Assembly (NCBI RefSeq): GCF_013371215.1
Contig: NZ_JABWMH010000003.1
Span: 714,501 to 778,500 of the forward strand
DNA from: Parasphingorhabdus flavimaris
GTDB taxonomy: Bacteria > Pseudomonadota > Alphaproteobacteria > Sphingomonadales > Sphingomonadaceae
Reading direction: 5' to 3'
Length of the DNA stretch: 64,000 nt
A program made the position numbers and the translations under genes. This document shows, one piece after another, positions 28,977-38,094 of this stretch. The notes under the pieces were generated by a model. It was not told where the DNA came from and ran no database searches. It saw only the letters and a program-made list of their open reading frames with translations. Each line of letters begins with the position of its first letter. Position 1 is the first letter of the stretch.

Positions 28977-29345
28977 TTGGCACGTATTGCTGGGGTAAAT
29001 ATCCCAACTAACAAGCGCGTAATCATTGCGCTGACCTACATTCACGGTATCGGACGCACTGCTGCGGCTGAAATTGTTGAGAAATTGAAGATTGATCCGA
29101 CCCGTCGGGTTCAGGACCTTACCGATCAGGAAATCTTGCACATTCGTGAAACGATTGATGCCGAACATACGGTTGAAGGCGATTTGCGGCGTGAAGTTGC
29201 AATGAACATTAAGCGTTTGATGGATCTGGCCTGCTATCGCGGCCTGCGTCATCGTAAAGGCCTGCCGGTTCGCGGACAGCGTACGCATACCAATGCGCGC
29301 ACCCGCAAAGGCAAGCCCAAGGCGATTGCTGGCAAAAAGAAATAA
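28977..29345 (+). CDS. rpsM: 30S ribosomal protein S13, TTG start
   Basis: A 122-aa S13, at the top of the 30S head contacting the 50S subunit and P-site tRNA. The translation (M)[14 protein letters not shown] fits the universal S13 N-terminus exactly only if the TTG at 28977 is the start. It is preceded by GGAGAAAAATA. The C-terminal [15 protein letters not shown] is intact. A TTG start on a highly expressed ribosomal gene is unusual and may limit its translation. Confidence 0.96.
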   Translation: MARIAGVNIPTNKRVIIALTYIHGIGRTAAAEIVEKLKIDPTRRVQDLTDQEILHIRETIDAEHTVEGDLRREVAMNIKRLMDLACYRGLRHRKGLPVRGQRTHTNARTRKGKPKAIAGKKK

Positions 29346-29395
29346 GACTTGTCTCCGGATGAGTATCTTCAAGATATTAGGTAGGAATTTATCAC

Positions 29396-29785
29396 ATGGC
29401 ACGCGAACCGCAGCGCATAAAAAAGAGCGCGCGCAAAAATATTTCGGCAGGCGTAGCGCACGTCAATGCCACTTTTAACAACACGATGGTCACCATCACC
29501 GATGCACAGGGCAATGCGATCAGCTGGTCCTCGGCAGGCATGATGGGCTTCAAAGGCTCTCGTAAGTCGACACCATATGCAGCTCAGGTTGCAGCGGAAG
29601 ACGCCGGTAAAAAAGCAGCCGACCACGGTGTGCGTACGCTTGAAGTAGAAGTGAAAGGCCCCGGCTCCGGTCGTGAATCCGCCCTTCGTGCGCTTCAGGC
29701 AGTTGGTTTCACGATCACCTCGATCCGTGACGTGACACCGATCCCGCATAACGGTGTTCGTCCATCCAAAAGACGTCGGGTCTAA
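29396..29785 (+). CDS. rpsK: 30S ribosomal protein S11
   Basis: A 129-aa S11 on the 30S platform near the Shine-Dalgarno helix. Diagnostic segments are [21 protein letters not shown] and [14 protein letters not shown], with the end [18 protein letters not shown]. It is the second gene of the alpha operon. Confidence 0.98.
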   Translation: MAREPQRIKKSARKNISAGVAHVNATFNNTMVTITDAQGNAISWSSAGMMGFKGSRKSTPYAAQVAAEDAGKKAADHGVRTLEVEVKGPGSGRESALRALQAVGFTITSIRDVTPIPHNGVRPSKRRRV

Positions 29786-29890
29786 TTACCGCCTGAGCTT
29801 TCGAGGCAGGCAGGCTGGCCGGTCTCACATTTTTACATTCAGAGCGGCAACGTCGTCCAAACCCGCTCTTTGAACCATTAGGGGAAGTCC

Positions 29891-30949
29891 ATGACTGTCA
29901 ATATGAAGAACTGGCAAGAACTGAAGAAGCCCAACGTCCTCGACATCAAGCCCGGCGGAGATCCGAAGCGCAAAGCAACTTTCGTTGCCGAACCTCTGGA
30001 ACGCGGTTTCGGTCTGACCATGGGCAACGCGCTTCGCCGCGTGCTTCTGTCGTCGCTTCAGGGCGCAGCGGTTACATCGATCAAGATCGAAAACGCCTTG
30101 CACGAATTTTCGTCGCTTCCCGGAGTTCGTGAAGATGTCACCGACATCGTTCTGAACGTCAAGCAGATCGCTTTGAAAATGGAAAGCGAAGAAGCCAAGC
30201 GCTTGCAGCTTTCCGCGACAGGCCCTGGTGAAGTGAAGGCTGGCGACATCGCTGTCTCCGGCGACATTGAAATCATGAACCCTGACCTGATTATCTGTCA
30301 TCTTGACGAAGGCGCTTCGCTCAACATGGAACTGACCGTCAATGTCGGCAAGGGCTATGTTCCTGCGGTTGCCAACCGTCCGGCAGACGCACCAATCGGC
30401 CTGATCCCGATCGACTCGCTTTACTCGCCGGTCCGTCAGGTATCCTACAAGGTCGACAATGCCCGCGTTGGTCAGGAGCTCGATTTTGACAAGCTGAACC
30501 TCACCATCGAAACCGACGGCACGGTTACCCCTGAAGATGCGATTGCTTATGCAGCCCGCATCCTGCAGGACCAGTTGCAGCTTTTCGTACACTTCGAAGA
30601 AGCTCTCGAGCAGGTTTCCTCGCCTATCGGCATGGCCGCCCAGCAGAGCCAGGCAGAAAGCGACGCCAACCAGCTCAACCGCTATCTTCTCAAGAAGGTC
30701 GACGAACTGGAACTCAGCGTTCGCTCCGCCAACTGCCTCAAGAACGACAATATCATCTATATTGGCGATCTCGTGCAGAAGACCGAAGCGGAAATGCTGC
30801 GCACGCCAAACTTTGGCCGCAAGTCGTTGAACGAAATCAAGGAAGTTCTTTCCAGCATGGGTCTGCGTCTCGGCATGGACATTCCTGGATGGCCACCTGA
30901 AAATATCGAAGAAATGGCCAAGAAGCTCGAACAAGAGCTGCTCGGTTAA
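29891..30949 (+). CDS. rpoA: RNA polymerase alpha subunit
   Basis: A 352-aa alpha subunit. The N-terminal assembly domain has [20 protein letters not shown]. The C-terminal domain, which binds UP elements and activators, has [20 protein letters not shown] and [12 protein letters not shown]. It follows rpsK as usual. No rpsD lies in this window, so the alpha operon here lacks the S4 gene found in E. coli. Confidence 0.98.
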   Translation: MTVNMKNWQELKKPNVLDIKPGGDPKRKATFVAEPLERGFGLTMGNALRRVLLSSLQGAAVTSIKIENALHEFSSLPGVREDVTDIVLNVKQIALKMESEEAKRLQLSATGPGEVKAGDIAVSGDIEIMNPDLIICHLDEGASLNMELTVNVGKGYVPAVANRPADAPIGLIPIDSLYSPVRQVSYKVDNARVGQELDFDKLNLTIETDGTVTPEDAIAYAARILQDQLQLFVHFEEALEQVSSPIGMAAQQSQAESDANQLNRYLLKKVDELELSVRSANCLKNDNIIYIGDLVQKTEAEMLRTPNFGRKSLNEIKEVLSSMGLRLGMDIPGWPPENIEEMAKKLEQELLG

Positions 30950-31048
30950 TTTTACCGTCTACGACAAGGGGCCTGTTGGTGATGCCTCATTAAAATCACC
31001 TGCTGCGGGGTACCTCATACGGCCCCATAACGAACGAAGGAAATAACC

Positions 31049-31471
31049 ATGCGTCATAGAATGAAGGGCCGCCGGATGCAGCGGACCGGTGCTCACCGTC
31101 AGGCTCTGCTCAAGAACCTCGCGGCCGCACTGATCAAGCACGAGCAGATCATGACAACCCTGCCAAAGGCGAAAGAATTGCGCCCAGTGGTTGAAAAGCT
31201 GATCACGCTCGGCAAAAGAGGTGGCCTGTCCAACCGTCGTCTCGCGCATGCGCGTTTGATGGATGAAACCCAGGAAAAGAAACTTTTCGAAGTTCTGGCC
31301 GATCGTTATGCTGAACGCAGCGGCGGCTACACCCGTATCATTCGCGCCGGTTTCCGGGCTTCCGATGCCGCTCCTATGGCGATTATCGAGCTGGTTGACC
31401 GCGATGTAGACGCAAAGGGTCAAGACTCCGGCCCGGACCAGAGCGTTCAGGATGAATACGAAGACGCCTAA
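31049..31471 (+). CDS. rplQ: 50S ribosomal protein L17
   Basis: A 140-aa L17. The core [20 protein letters not shown] and the [26 protein letters not shown] end are canonical. About 20 extra residues form an acidic Asp/Glu/Gln tail. It is the last gene of the alpha operon and a terminator follows. Confidence 0.97.
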   Translation: MRHRMKGRRMQRTGAHRQALLKNLAAALIKHEQIMTTLPKAKELRPVVEKLITLGKRGGLSNRRLAHARLMDETQEKKLFEVLADRYAERSGGYTRIIRAGFRASDAAPMAIIELVDRDVDAKGQDSGPDQSVQDEYEDA

Positions 31472-31504
31472 GTCCTTCATCCAGGATACAGTTTCAATTG
31501 ATAT

Positions 31505-31545
31505 GAGAGGCCGTGAGCGATAAGCTTGCGGCCTCTTTTCTTTTG
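31505..31545 (+). terminator. intrinsic terminator of the alpha operon
   Basis: AGAGGCCG (31506-31513) pairs with CGGCCTCT (31529-31536) across a 15-base loop, followed by TTTCTTTT. It lies just after rplQ and overlaps the leader of the peptidase gene. Confidence 0.85.
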
Positions 31546-31557
31546 TCCGGGGTGAAT

Positions 31558-33702
31558 ATGCGTAGTTTGACCATTTTGACATTGGCTATCGGATTGGCCG
31601 CCATTGCTCCCGCGCAGGCGGCGGAGCATGAAAACAAGGAAACTCCCCTGACATATCCGGAAACCAAGACGGTTGACGTCGTCGACGAGCAATTTGGCGA
31701 ATATATCTCCGATCCTTATCGCTGGCTGGAAAATGACGTCCGCGAGGACGCCGAGGTGGCCGACTGGGTGAAGGCACAGAATGCCGTCACCGACGCCTAT
31801 CTCGAAACGCTTCCCGGCCGTGACGCGCTCGCCCAATCGATGGAAGAATTGTTCGATTACGACGATCTCGGCAATCCGGTCGAGGCCGGCGGCAAATATT
31901 TCTACGAGCGCAAGAGCGGCGGACAGAACCAGGCGGTTCTCTATGTCCGCGATGGTGCGGAGGGCGAAGAACGCGCTCTGATCGATCCGGCTGGCTGGTC
32001 GGACGACGGGGCAACCGCTCTGGCCGGCTGGAAACCGTCCGGAGACGGCAGCCTGCTCGCTTATGCGGTGCAGGATGGCGGCTCCGACTGGCGGACGCTG
32101 AAAGTGCTCGATGTGAAAACGGGCGAGGTCAGGGCGGACACGGTCGAATGGGCCAAGTTCACCGATCTGGTGTGGATGCCCCAGAATTTCGGTTTTCTCT
32201 ATTCGCGCTTTCCGGAACCGGAAGAAGGCGAGGCATTCCAGTCGCTGAACGAGAATCACGCCGTTTATCTGCATCTTATCGGCACCGATCAGGAAAAAGA
32301 TACGAAGGTTTACGCGACGCCCGATCAGCCGGAGCTCAATCATGTGGCGGACCTGACTTCGGACAAGGAATGGGTGGTGATCACCTCATCTTCCGGCACG
32401 GATGACCGCTATGAAATCACCCTCGTCAAGGTCGATGCGCCGAAGCTGGAAACGCGCAAGCTGGTCAGCGGATTCGAAAATGACTGGCGACTGATCGACG
32501 GCGCCGGTGATACGCTCTATTTCGTGACCAACAAGGACGCGCCGCGACTGCGGGTGGTGAAAACCGATCTGAGCGCCGACCAGCCTGAATTTACCGAGCT
32601 GGTTGCGGAAAGCGATGCGGTCGTCGACGGTGCAATGATCGTCGGTAACCGGCTGGTCGTCAGCTATCTCGTCGATGCGAAGAGCCAGCTGTCCGTTTTC
32701 GATCTTGACGGCGAGGCGCTTGGCACGCTCGACCTACCCGGACCGGGGCAGGTGGGCAGCCTCAGCGGATCGATGAAGAGCGACGAAGGCTTTTTCACCT
32801 TCCAGAGCTTCAACCGGCCGACGACGGTATTCCGTTACGAGCCATCGTCGGAACCGACCGTCTGGGCCGCACCTTCGCTGCCATTTGATCCGGATACGGT
32901 CGAAGTGAGCCAGCGCTTCTACGAAAGCAAGGACGGGACGAAAATCCCGATGTTCCTGGTCCACATGAAGGGGCAGGATCTCTCGGAAGGCGCGCCGACC
33001 ATGCTTTATGGCTATGGCGGCTTCAACATTTCGGTATTGCCGCAATATAAGCCGGCCTGGATGGCGTGGATCAAGGCGGGCGGCGTGTTTGCCTCGGCCA
33101 ACCTTCGCGGCGGCGGCGAATATGGCAAGGAATGGCATGACGGTGGTCGCTTGCAGAACAAGCAGAATGTGTTTGACGATTTTATTGCCGCTGGCGAATA
33201 TCTGCTCACCATGGGTATCACCTCGCAAAACGGACTGGCCATAGAAGGGCGGTCCAACGGCGGATTGCTGGTCGGCGCAGTGATGAACCAGCGCCCCGAT
33301 CTGTTCACTGCCGGACATGCCGCGGTCGGGGTGATGGACATGCTCCGCTTCGACCGGTTCACCGCCGGACGCTATTGGGTCGATGATTATGGCTATCCGA
33401 ACAAGGAGCAGGATTTCAGAACCCAGCTTGCCTATTCGCCTTATCACAATATCGAGGACGGGATCGATTACCCGGCCCTGATCGTTTCGACCGCCGATAC
33501 CGACGACCGGGTCGTGCCCGGTCACAGCTTCAAATATACCGCGCGGTTGCAGGCACTGGATACCGGCGACAAGCCTCATATCATCCGCATCGAGACCCGG
33601 GCCGGTCATGGCAGCGGCAAGCCGACCGACAAGGTGATTGAGGAATATTCCGATATATACGCTTTTCTGGCGCACGCGACCGGGTTGGAGCTCGATCAAT
33701 AG
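31558..33702 (+). CDS. prolyl oligopeptidase family serine peptidase, exported
   Basis: A 714-aa S9A-family enzyme that cleaves short peptides after proline. It has a signal peptide (AIAPAQA cut), a seven-bladed propeller (residues ~80-420) and a C-terminal alpha/beta hydrolase domain. The catalytic set is visible: Ser in GRSNGGLL, Asp in TADTDDRVVP and His in RAGHGSGKP. The ATG at 31558, after CCGGGGTGA, gives the clean signal peptide; an upstream in-frame start would run through the terminator. It is likely periplasmic and monocistronic. Confidence 0.93.
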   Translation: MRSLTILTLAIGLAAIAPAQAAEHENKETPLTYPETKTVDVVDEQFGEYISDPYRWLENDVREDAEVADWVKAQNAVTDAYLETLPGRDALAQSMEELFDYDDLGNPVEAGGKYFYERKSGGQNQAVLYVRDGAEGEERALIDPAGWSDDGATALAGWKPSGDGSLLAYAVQDGGSDWRTLKVLDVKTGEVRADTVEWAKFTDLVWMPQNFGFLYSRFPEPEEGEAFQSLNENHAVYLHLIGTDQEKDTKVYATPDQPELNHVADLTSDKEWVVITSSSGTDDRYEITLVKVDAPKLETRKLVSGFENDWRLIDGAGDTLYFVTNKDAPRLRVVKTDLSADQPEFTELVAESDAVVDGAMIVGNRLVVSYLVDAKSQLSVFDLDGEALGTLDLPGPGQVGSLSGSMKSDEGFFTFQSFNRPTTVFRYEPSSEPTVWAAPSLPFDPDTVEVSQRFYESKDGTKIPMFLVHMKGQDLSEGAPTMLYGYGGFNISVLPQYKPAWMAWIKAGGVFASANLRGGGEYGKEWHDGGRLQNKQNVFDDFIAAGEYLLTMGITSQNGLAIEGRSNGGLLVGAVMNQRPDLFTAGHAAVGVMDMLRFDRFTAGRYWVDDYGYPNKEQDFRTQLAYSPYHNIEDGIDYPALIVSTADTDDRVVPGHSFKYTARLQALDTGDKPHIIRIETRAGHGSGKPTDKVIEEYSDIYAFLAHATGLELDQ

Positions 33703-33833
33703 CTGTTCATAAAAATAGCACTTAACATGAACGGCTCCTGTCGGGGCAGTTCAGCCTTCACTCAAGCCGAATCACCTAGAAGGGCTTTGCAAGCTCGGGA
33801 AAAGGTTTCGGGCAGTGTGAAAGGAAAGTGGAT

Positions 33834-34364
33834 ATGAACAAGTTGAACAAAGCTCTTGTCGGAACCGCTGCTGCTGCTGCAATGGCCGTTTCCGCAACCC
33901 CTGCAATGGCGAAGGACAGCCGCAATGGCGGACCGAGCGCCGGCGAGGTAATCGCCGGAGTTGCGATTATCGGCGCGATTGCCGCAATCGCCAGCTCGGG
34001 CAGCAAGAACCGTGGCTATAGCGATGCGAATTATCGCGGAGACCGTTATGACAACGGGCGTTACACCGAAACCCGCTATGGCAATAATTACCGTCAGATC
34101 GGCCAGCGCCAGGCGGTTAACCGCTGCGTGCGTGCCGCCGAGAGCGAGGCAACACGGCGTGGCCGGGCATCGGTAACCGACATCCGCGACGTCGACCGGA
34201 CGCGCTACGGCTATCGGGTCAAGGGCAAGATTCTGGTCGAACAGGGTCGGGGCGGTCGTCATTATCGATCGAACTATGCCGATCAGGGCAAATTCACCTG
34301 CTATATCGAAGGCAACCGGGTTAGCGACGTCCAGTTCAGCGGGCTCAACTACAGCCGCCGCTAA
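33834..34364 (+). CDS. small exported glycine/arginine-rich protein (paralogue A)
   Basis: A 176-aa protein with a signal peptide (cut after PAMA-KD). A short hydrophobic segment, GEVIAGVAIIGAIAAIASS, follows at residues ~38-56, then a Tyr/Arg/Asn-rich linker and a C-terminal domain with two conserved Cys (NRCVRAAESEA, KFTCYIEG). The next gene shares this architecture. It resembles uncharacterised sphingomonad envelope proteins; no function is known. The ATG at 33834 has AAGGA eight bases upstream. Confidence 0.75.
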   Translation: MNKLNKALVGTAAAAAMAVSATPAMAKDSRNGGPSAGEVIAGVAIIGAIAAIASSGSKNRGYSDANYRGDRYDNGRYTETRYGNNYRQIGQRQAVNRCVRAAESEATRRGRASVTDIRDVDRTRYGYRVKGKILVEQGRGGRHYRSNYADQGKFTCYIEGNRVSDVQFSGLNYSRR

Positions 34365-34394
34365 GTAGGACGATCAGTCCTGACCAAGAGAAAA

Positions 34395-34422
34395 TGGTTC
34401 AGCCTGGTGACAGGCTGGACCA
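34395..34422 (+). promoter_or_regulatory. 12-bp hairpin with GUGA loop in the paralogue B leader
   Basis: TGGTTCAGCCTG-gtga-CAGGCTGGACCA forms a 12-bp stem with one G-U pair and a GNRA tetraloop, 65 bases before the next ATG. No T-run follows, so it is more likely a leader or stability element than a terminator. Confidence 0.6.
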
Positions 34423-34486
34423 ACTATATTCGGTTCAACTGCAGGATTCTTTACGGGAAGTCTGCGCCAAAACGGGGATAACAGAC

Positions 34487-35116
34487 ATGACCATCGTAAC
34501 GAGAATTTCTGCCGTTGCAGCTTCGACTGCACTGATTTTTACCGGCGTATCGCCGGCATTTGCGGCGCCCATGAATGGCGGCAGCGCGATTGCTACGCCG
34601 ATTGACGCGTCCGCGCTCGGCTGGAATGCCGACAGCGACATCGCCGAGGGCTGGCGGTCCAACCGCGGCTATCGAGGCTATCGCGGACATCGTCGCCACC
34701 ACCGCGGGATCAGCGGTGGAGACGTTCTGGCCGGCATTTTGGTGATCGGCGGAATTGCCGCAATTGCCAGCGCGGCATCAAAGAGCAATGATGACCGGCG
34801 TTCCGATGATCGCGACTATCGCACCGATCGCCAACGCCAAGACGACTGGCGTGCCGAAACCCGCAACGACAACCGCGACAGTCGTGGAACCAATGCGATG
34901 GAATCGGCGATCAATGCCTGTTCCTCTGCCGCCGAGCGGCAAGCCGGTCGCGACGCGCAGGTTGTCGCCATTGAATCGGTGGTCCGTGATGGCGAGGGCT
35001 GGCGGGTTGAAGGCGAATTGTCAAACAGCGACCGGAGCACATTTCTGTGCGGAGCCACCGAAGGCCGCGTGGACTTTGTCCAGATCGGCAATGGTGGCCT
35101 CGCGTTCGCGAATTGA
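34487..35116 (+). CDS. small exported glycine/arginine-rich protein (paralogue B)
   Basis: A 209-aa protein with a signal peptide (ending VSPAFA-AP). It has a Tyr/Arg/His-rich tract (RGYRGYRGHRRHHRG), a hydrophobic GGDVLAGILVIGGIAAIASA segment, an Asp/Arg-rich linker and a C-terminal domain with two Cys (INACSSAAERQ, STFLCGATEG). The order and spacing copy the preceding gene, so the two are a diverged tandem duplication. Probably an envelope protein; function unknown. The ATG at 34487 follows GGGGATAACAGAC. Confidence 0.72.
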   Translation: MTIVTRISAVAASTALIFTGVSPAFAAPMNGGSAIATPIDASALGWNADSDIAEGWRSNRGYRGYRGHRRHHRGISGGDVLAGILVIGGIAAIASAASKSNDDRRSDDRDYRTDRQRQDDWRAETRNDNRDSRGTNAMESAINACSSAAERQAGRDAQVVAIESVVRDGEGWRVEGELSNSDRSTFLCGATEGRVDFVQIGNGGLAFAN

Positions 35117-35129
35117 CTTTCTGGTCTGA

Positions 35130-35927
35130 CTAGACCGCAGTCCGGCCGAATTCCTGACGGGTGACCGGGTGCGATGCGCTCAGTCCGCCGTCGACGGCGA
35201 TCGCCTGGCCATTGACATAAGACGAGCGGTCGGACGCCAGAAACAGTGCGACCTCCGCCATCTCGCTGGGCGATGCACCGCGGCGTAGCGGGTTGAGATA
35301 GCCGAGCCGGTCTTCCTTGCCCTTTTCCCGGGCCTTGTCGTAGATGAACTGGGTCATGCCGGTTTCGGTAATGCCGGGACAAATCGCATTGCACCGGACG
35401 TTGGATGTCGCGAATTGCTGTGACGCCACCTTGACCAGATTGATGACGCCGGCCTTCGAGGCTGAGTAGGCTGGTCCACCCGCGCCGGACCGGATACCGG
35501 CTACGCTGGCGGTGCAGATGATCGATCCGCCATGTTTGCTTTCGGCGATCACCTTGCCGGCATATTTGCAGGCCAGAAACGGGCCGATCAGATTGACCCG
35601 CAACACTTCCTGCCATTCGGCGACGCTGCTGTCGAATATGCCCTCAAACCCGCCGCCGATTCCGGCATTGGCGAAAAAGACATTGAGGTCGCCGAAGCGT
35701 TGCTGGGCCGCTTCCACCAGCATTTCGACATCGCCTTCCGAACCGGCATCGGCCTTGATCGCGATGATATTTCCTTCGGAACCTTTTGCAGTGTCTTCGA
35801 CCGCGTCGGTCACGTCGCTGGCTATGACCTTGGCGCCATGCTGGGCGAAGAGCAAAGCCGCAGCGCGGCCAATCCCGCTACCGGCTCCGGTAATGATCGC
35901 GACTTTGTCCTTGAGGTCCATGCTCAT
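35130..35927 (-). CDS. short-chain dehydrogenase/reductase
   Basis: A 265-aa classical SDR. It has the cofactor motif [10 protein letters not shown], Asp in ASDVTD favouring NAD(H), NAG in FANAGIGGG, catalytic Ser (CTASVAG) and YSASK. Its ATG overlaps the stop of the APH-like kinase gene (ATGA), so it is the last gene of a co-transcribed minus-strand set. It is probably an oxidoreductase for a hydroxyacyl-CoA or alcohol in the same pathway; substrate unknown. Confidence 0.9.
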   Translation of the reverse strand: MSMDLKDKVAIITGAGSGIGRAAALLFAQHGAKVIASDVTDAVEDTAKGSEGNIIAIKADAGSEGDVEMLVEAAQQRFGDLNVFFANAGIGGGFEGIFDSSVAEWQEVLRVNLIGPFLACKYAGKVIAESKHGGSIICTASVAGIRSGAGGPAYSASKAGVINLVKVASQQFATSNVRCNAICPGITETGMTQFIYDKAREKGKEDRLGYLNPLRRGASPSEMAEVALFLASDRSSYVNGQAIAVDGGLSASHPVTRQEFGRTAV

Positions 35928-36985
35928 GCTCCTGCTCGCTTTGCGGCTTCCCAGCCGGCTATTGCCAATGGGGTGACCCGATCCGACATTTCGGCGGCTG
36001 CCGCGCTATTGGCGGTGCCGTCGGCAACGCGCTTCCGGATGCCTTGCAAAATCGCGGCAATGCGGAAGAGATTATAGGCGAGATACCAGTCCATCGGCGG
36101 CAGTTCTTTCATACCCGACTTCTCGCAATAGCGGGCAATCGCTTCTTCGCGCGACGGAATACCGAGCGCTTCCAGATCGACGCCCTTGAGGCCGCTGCGG
36201 CCTTCCGGCTCCATTTCATAGGACATCAGCCAGTAAGCGAAATCGGCAATCGGATCACCCAGCGTCGAGAGTTCCCAGTCGAGAACGGCGATCACCTTGG
36301 GTTCGTCATGGGCAAAGATCATATTGTCGAGACGATAGTCGCCATGGACGATGCCAAAGCCTTTCTGCTCGGGGATGGTCTTGGTGAGCCATTCGATCAG
36401 CCGGTCCATTTCCGGAATCTCGTCGATTTCGGACAATTTATATTGCTGCGTCCAGCGGGAAATCTGGCGTTCGCAATAATTGCCAGGCTTGCCATGCTTC
36501 TCCAGCCCCAGTTCAGCCGGGTCGAAGCTGTGCAGCAGGGCCAGATTGTCGATCATTTCATAATAGATCGCGCGGCGCTCTTCGGGATTGCTGTCGGGCA
36601 GCGTGCCTTCCCACAAGGTCCGGCCATCCGCCATGTCCATGACGTAGAACATTGTCCCGATCACGCTGTCGTCATCACACAGGCCATAAGGCTTGGGGAC
36701 CGGGAACGGCGTGGGGTCGAGCCCTGCAATCACGCGAAACTCGCGATCAACGGCGTGGGCCGACGGCAGAAGCTTTCCGAAAGGTTTCTTGCGCAAGACA
36801 TAGGATTTGTTCGGCGTGTCGATCTTGTAGGTCGGATTGGATTGCCCGCCCTTGAATTTGGTCAGGGTCAGGGGGCCGGCATAGCCTTCGACATTGGCCT
36901 CCATCCAGCGGGCCAGATTCGCTTCGTCCAGTTTGTCTTTTTCCGGCACGTCCATCGTGCCGACCATATCAACCTGTGGGTTCAT
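35924..36985 (-). CDS. APH-family phosphotransferase (ACAD10/11 kinase-domain-like)
   Basis: A 353-aa aminoglycoside-phosphotransferase-fold kinase. Motifs are [10 protein letters not shown] (nucleotide loop), YVLRKKPFG (Lys), the catalytic loop [13 protein letters not shown] and the metal-binding [12 protein letters not shown]. This subgroup is the stand-alone version of the kinase domain fused to ACAD10/ACAD11 in animals, and resembles LvaA of Pseudomonas. Those enzymes phosphorylate the 4-hydroxy group of 4-hydroxyacyl-CoAs. Two genes away is an ACAD10/11-like dehydrogenase, supporting that role rather than drug resistance. Confidence 0.88.
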   Translation of the reverse strand: MNPQVDMVGTMDVPEKDKLDEANLARWMEANVEGYAGPLTLTKFKGGQSNPTYKIDTPNKSYVLRKKPFGKLLPSAHAVDREFRVIAGLDPTPFPVPKPYGLCDDDSVIGTMFYVMDMADGRTLWEGTLPDSNPEERRAIYYEMIDNLALLHSFDPAELGLEKHGKPGNYCERQISRWTQQYKLSEIDEIPEMDRLIEWLTKTIPEQKGFGIVHGDYRLDNMIFAHDEPKVIAVLDWELSTLGDPIADFAYWLMSYEMEPEGRSGLKGVDLEALGIPSREEAIARYCEKSGMKELPPMDWYLAYNLFRIAAILQGIRKRVADGTANSAAAAEMSDRVTPLAIAGWEAAKRAGA

Positions 36986-36999
36986 GGATTCCTCTTTCT

Positions 37000-38085
37000 T
37001 TATCCGAAGACGATCACGGAACGGGCCGCATCACCTTTTTTCATTTTATCAAAGCCGTCGTTGATCTGCTCGAGCGGGATTGTTTCGGCGACGATGCTGT
37101 CCAGATCAAGCATCCCGCGCAGATAAAAATCCACCAGCCGGGGAATATCAACCGGGAAGCGATTGGCCCCCATTAGCACACCCTGCAATTTTTTGCCCGA
37201 AAGCAAGTCCATCGCGCTCAGCCCGACCTTGTGATCGAGCGGCATCATGCCGAGTATGGTCGCCGTGCCTCCGCGCTTGAGCGAACCGACTGCCAGGTCA
37301 CCGGAAGCCGGACGCCCGACCGCCTCGATCGCATGATCGACGCCACCCTTGGTGAGCTCGACTATCTGCTCAGCCGCATCGTCGGCAGCCGCATCGATCA
37401 CGTCGGTCGCACCCAGCTTGATCGCCAGATCGCGTTTTTCCTTGATCGGGTCCGCAGCGATAATCCGGCCAGCACCCGCAATTTTAGCGGCATTGATGGT
37501 CGCCAGACCGACCCCGCCGCAACCAACGACCGCCACTGTTTCACCAGGTGTCACCGCGCAGGCGTTGAAGATGGTGCCCGCGCCGGTGGTCACCGCGCAG
37601 CCGATGACGGCAGCGCGATCCAGCGGCATGTCCGGATCGATCCGCACACAGGCATGTTCGTGAATCAGCATCTGTTCGGCAAAGGCCGAAAGATTGAGCA
37701 TCTGCCCGACGGTCGATCCGTCCGGACGGGTGATCCGCGGCGCGTCATCGGGGCTCCGCCGGGTGTCGGCGCCGAGGCACAGGGACATCCGGCCGGATAC
37801 GCAAAATTCGCAATGGCCGCAAAAAGCCGACAGACAGCTGACCACCGCATCACCAACGGCGACGGTGCGGACTTCGCTTCCGATAGCCTCGACGATCCCC
37901 GCCGCCTCGTGGCCCGGAATCGCGGGCAGGGGATGCGGATAGGCGCCATCGATGAAATGGAGATCCGAATGGCACAGCCCGCAGGCTGCTGTCCGGATCA
38001 ACACTTCATGGGGTCCCGGTTTGGAGATTACGACATCCTCAATGACGAGCGGTTTTCCCGCTTCTATCAGTACTGCTGCTTTCAT
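37000..38085 (-). CDS. zinc-dependent alcohol dehydrogenase (MDR family)
   Basis: A 361-aa medium-chain dehydrogenase. Catalytic zinc ligands are in CGLCHSDLHF and PGHEAAG. The structural zinc cysteines are in CGHCEFCVSGRMSLC, and the Rossmann motif GCGGVGLATINAA is followed by an Asp typical of NAD use. It is closer to class III-like and aryl/allyl alcohol dehydrogenases than to yeast ADH. It lies 9 bases from the acyl-CoA dehydrogenase gene in the same operon. The alcohol oxidised is unknown. Confidence 0.9.
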   Translation of the reverse strand: MKAAVLIEAGKPLVIEDVVISKPGPHEVLIRTAACGLCHSDLHFIDGAYPHPLPAIPGHEAAGIVEAIGSEVRTVAVGDAVVSCLSAFCGHCEFCVSGRMSLCLGADTRRSPDDAPRITRPDGSTVGQMLNLSAFAEQMLIHEHACVRIDPDMPLDRAAVIGCAVTTGAGTIFNACAVTPGETVAVVGCGGVGLATINAAKIAGAGRIIAADPIKEKRDLAIKLGATDVIDAAADDAAEQIVELTKGGVDHAIEAVGRPASGDLAVGSLKRGGTATILGMMPLDHKVGLSAMDLLSGKKLQGVLMGANRFPVDIPRLVDFYLRGMLDLDSIVAETIPLEQINDGFDKMKKGDAARSVIVFG

Positions 38086-38094
38086 TATCTGCTC

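Noticed and set aside
35924-36985. Aminoglycoside resistance gene
   Set aside because: The APH fold is present, but the subgroup and operon context fit the ACAD10/11-type kinase of lipid catabolism.
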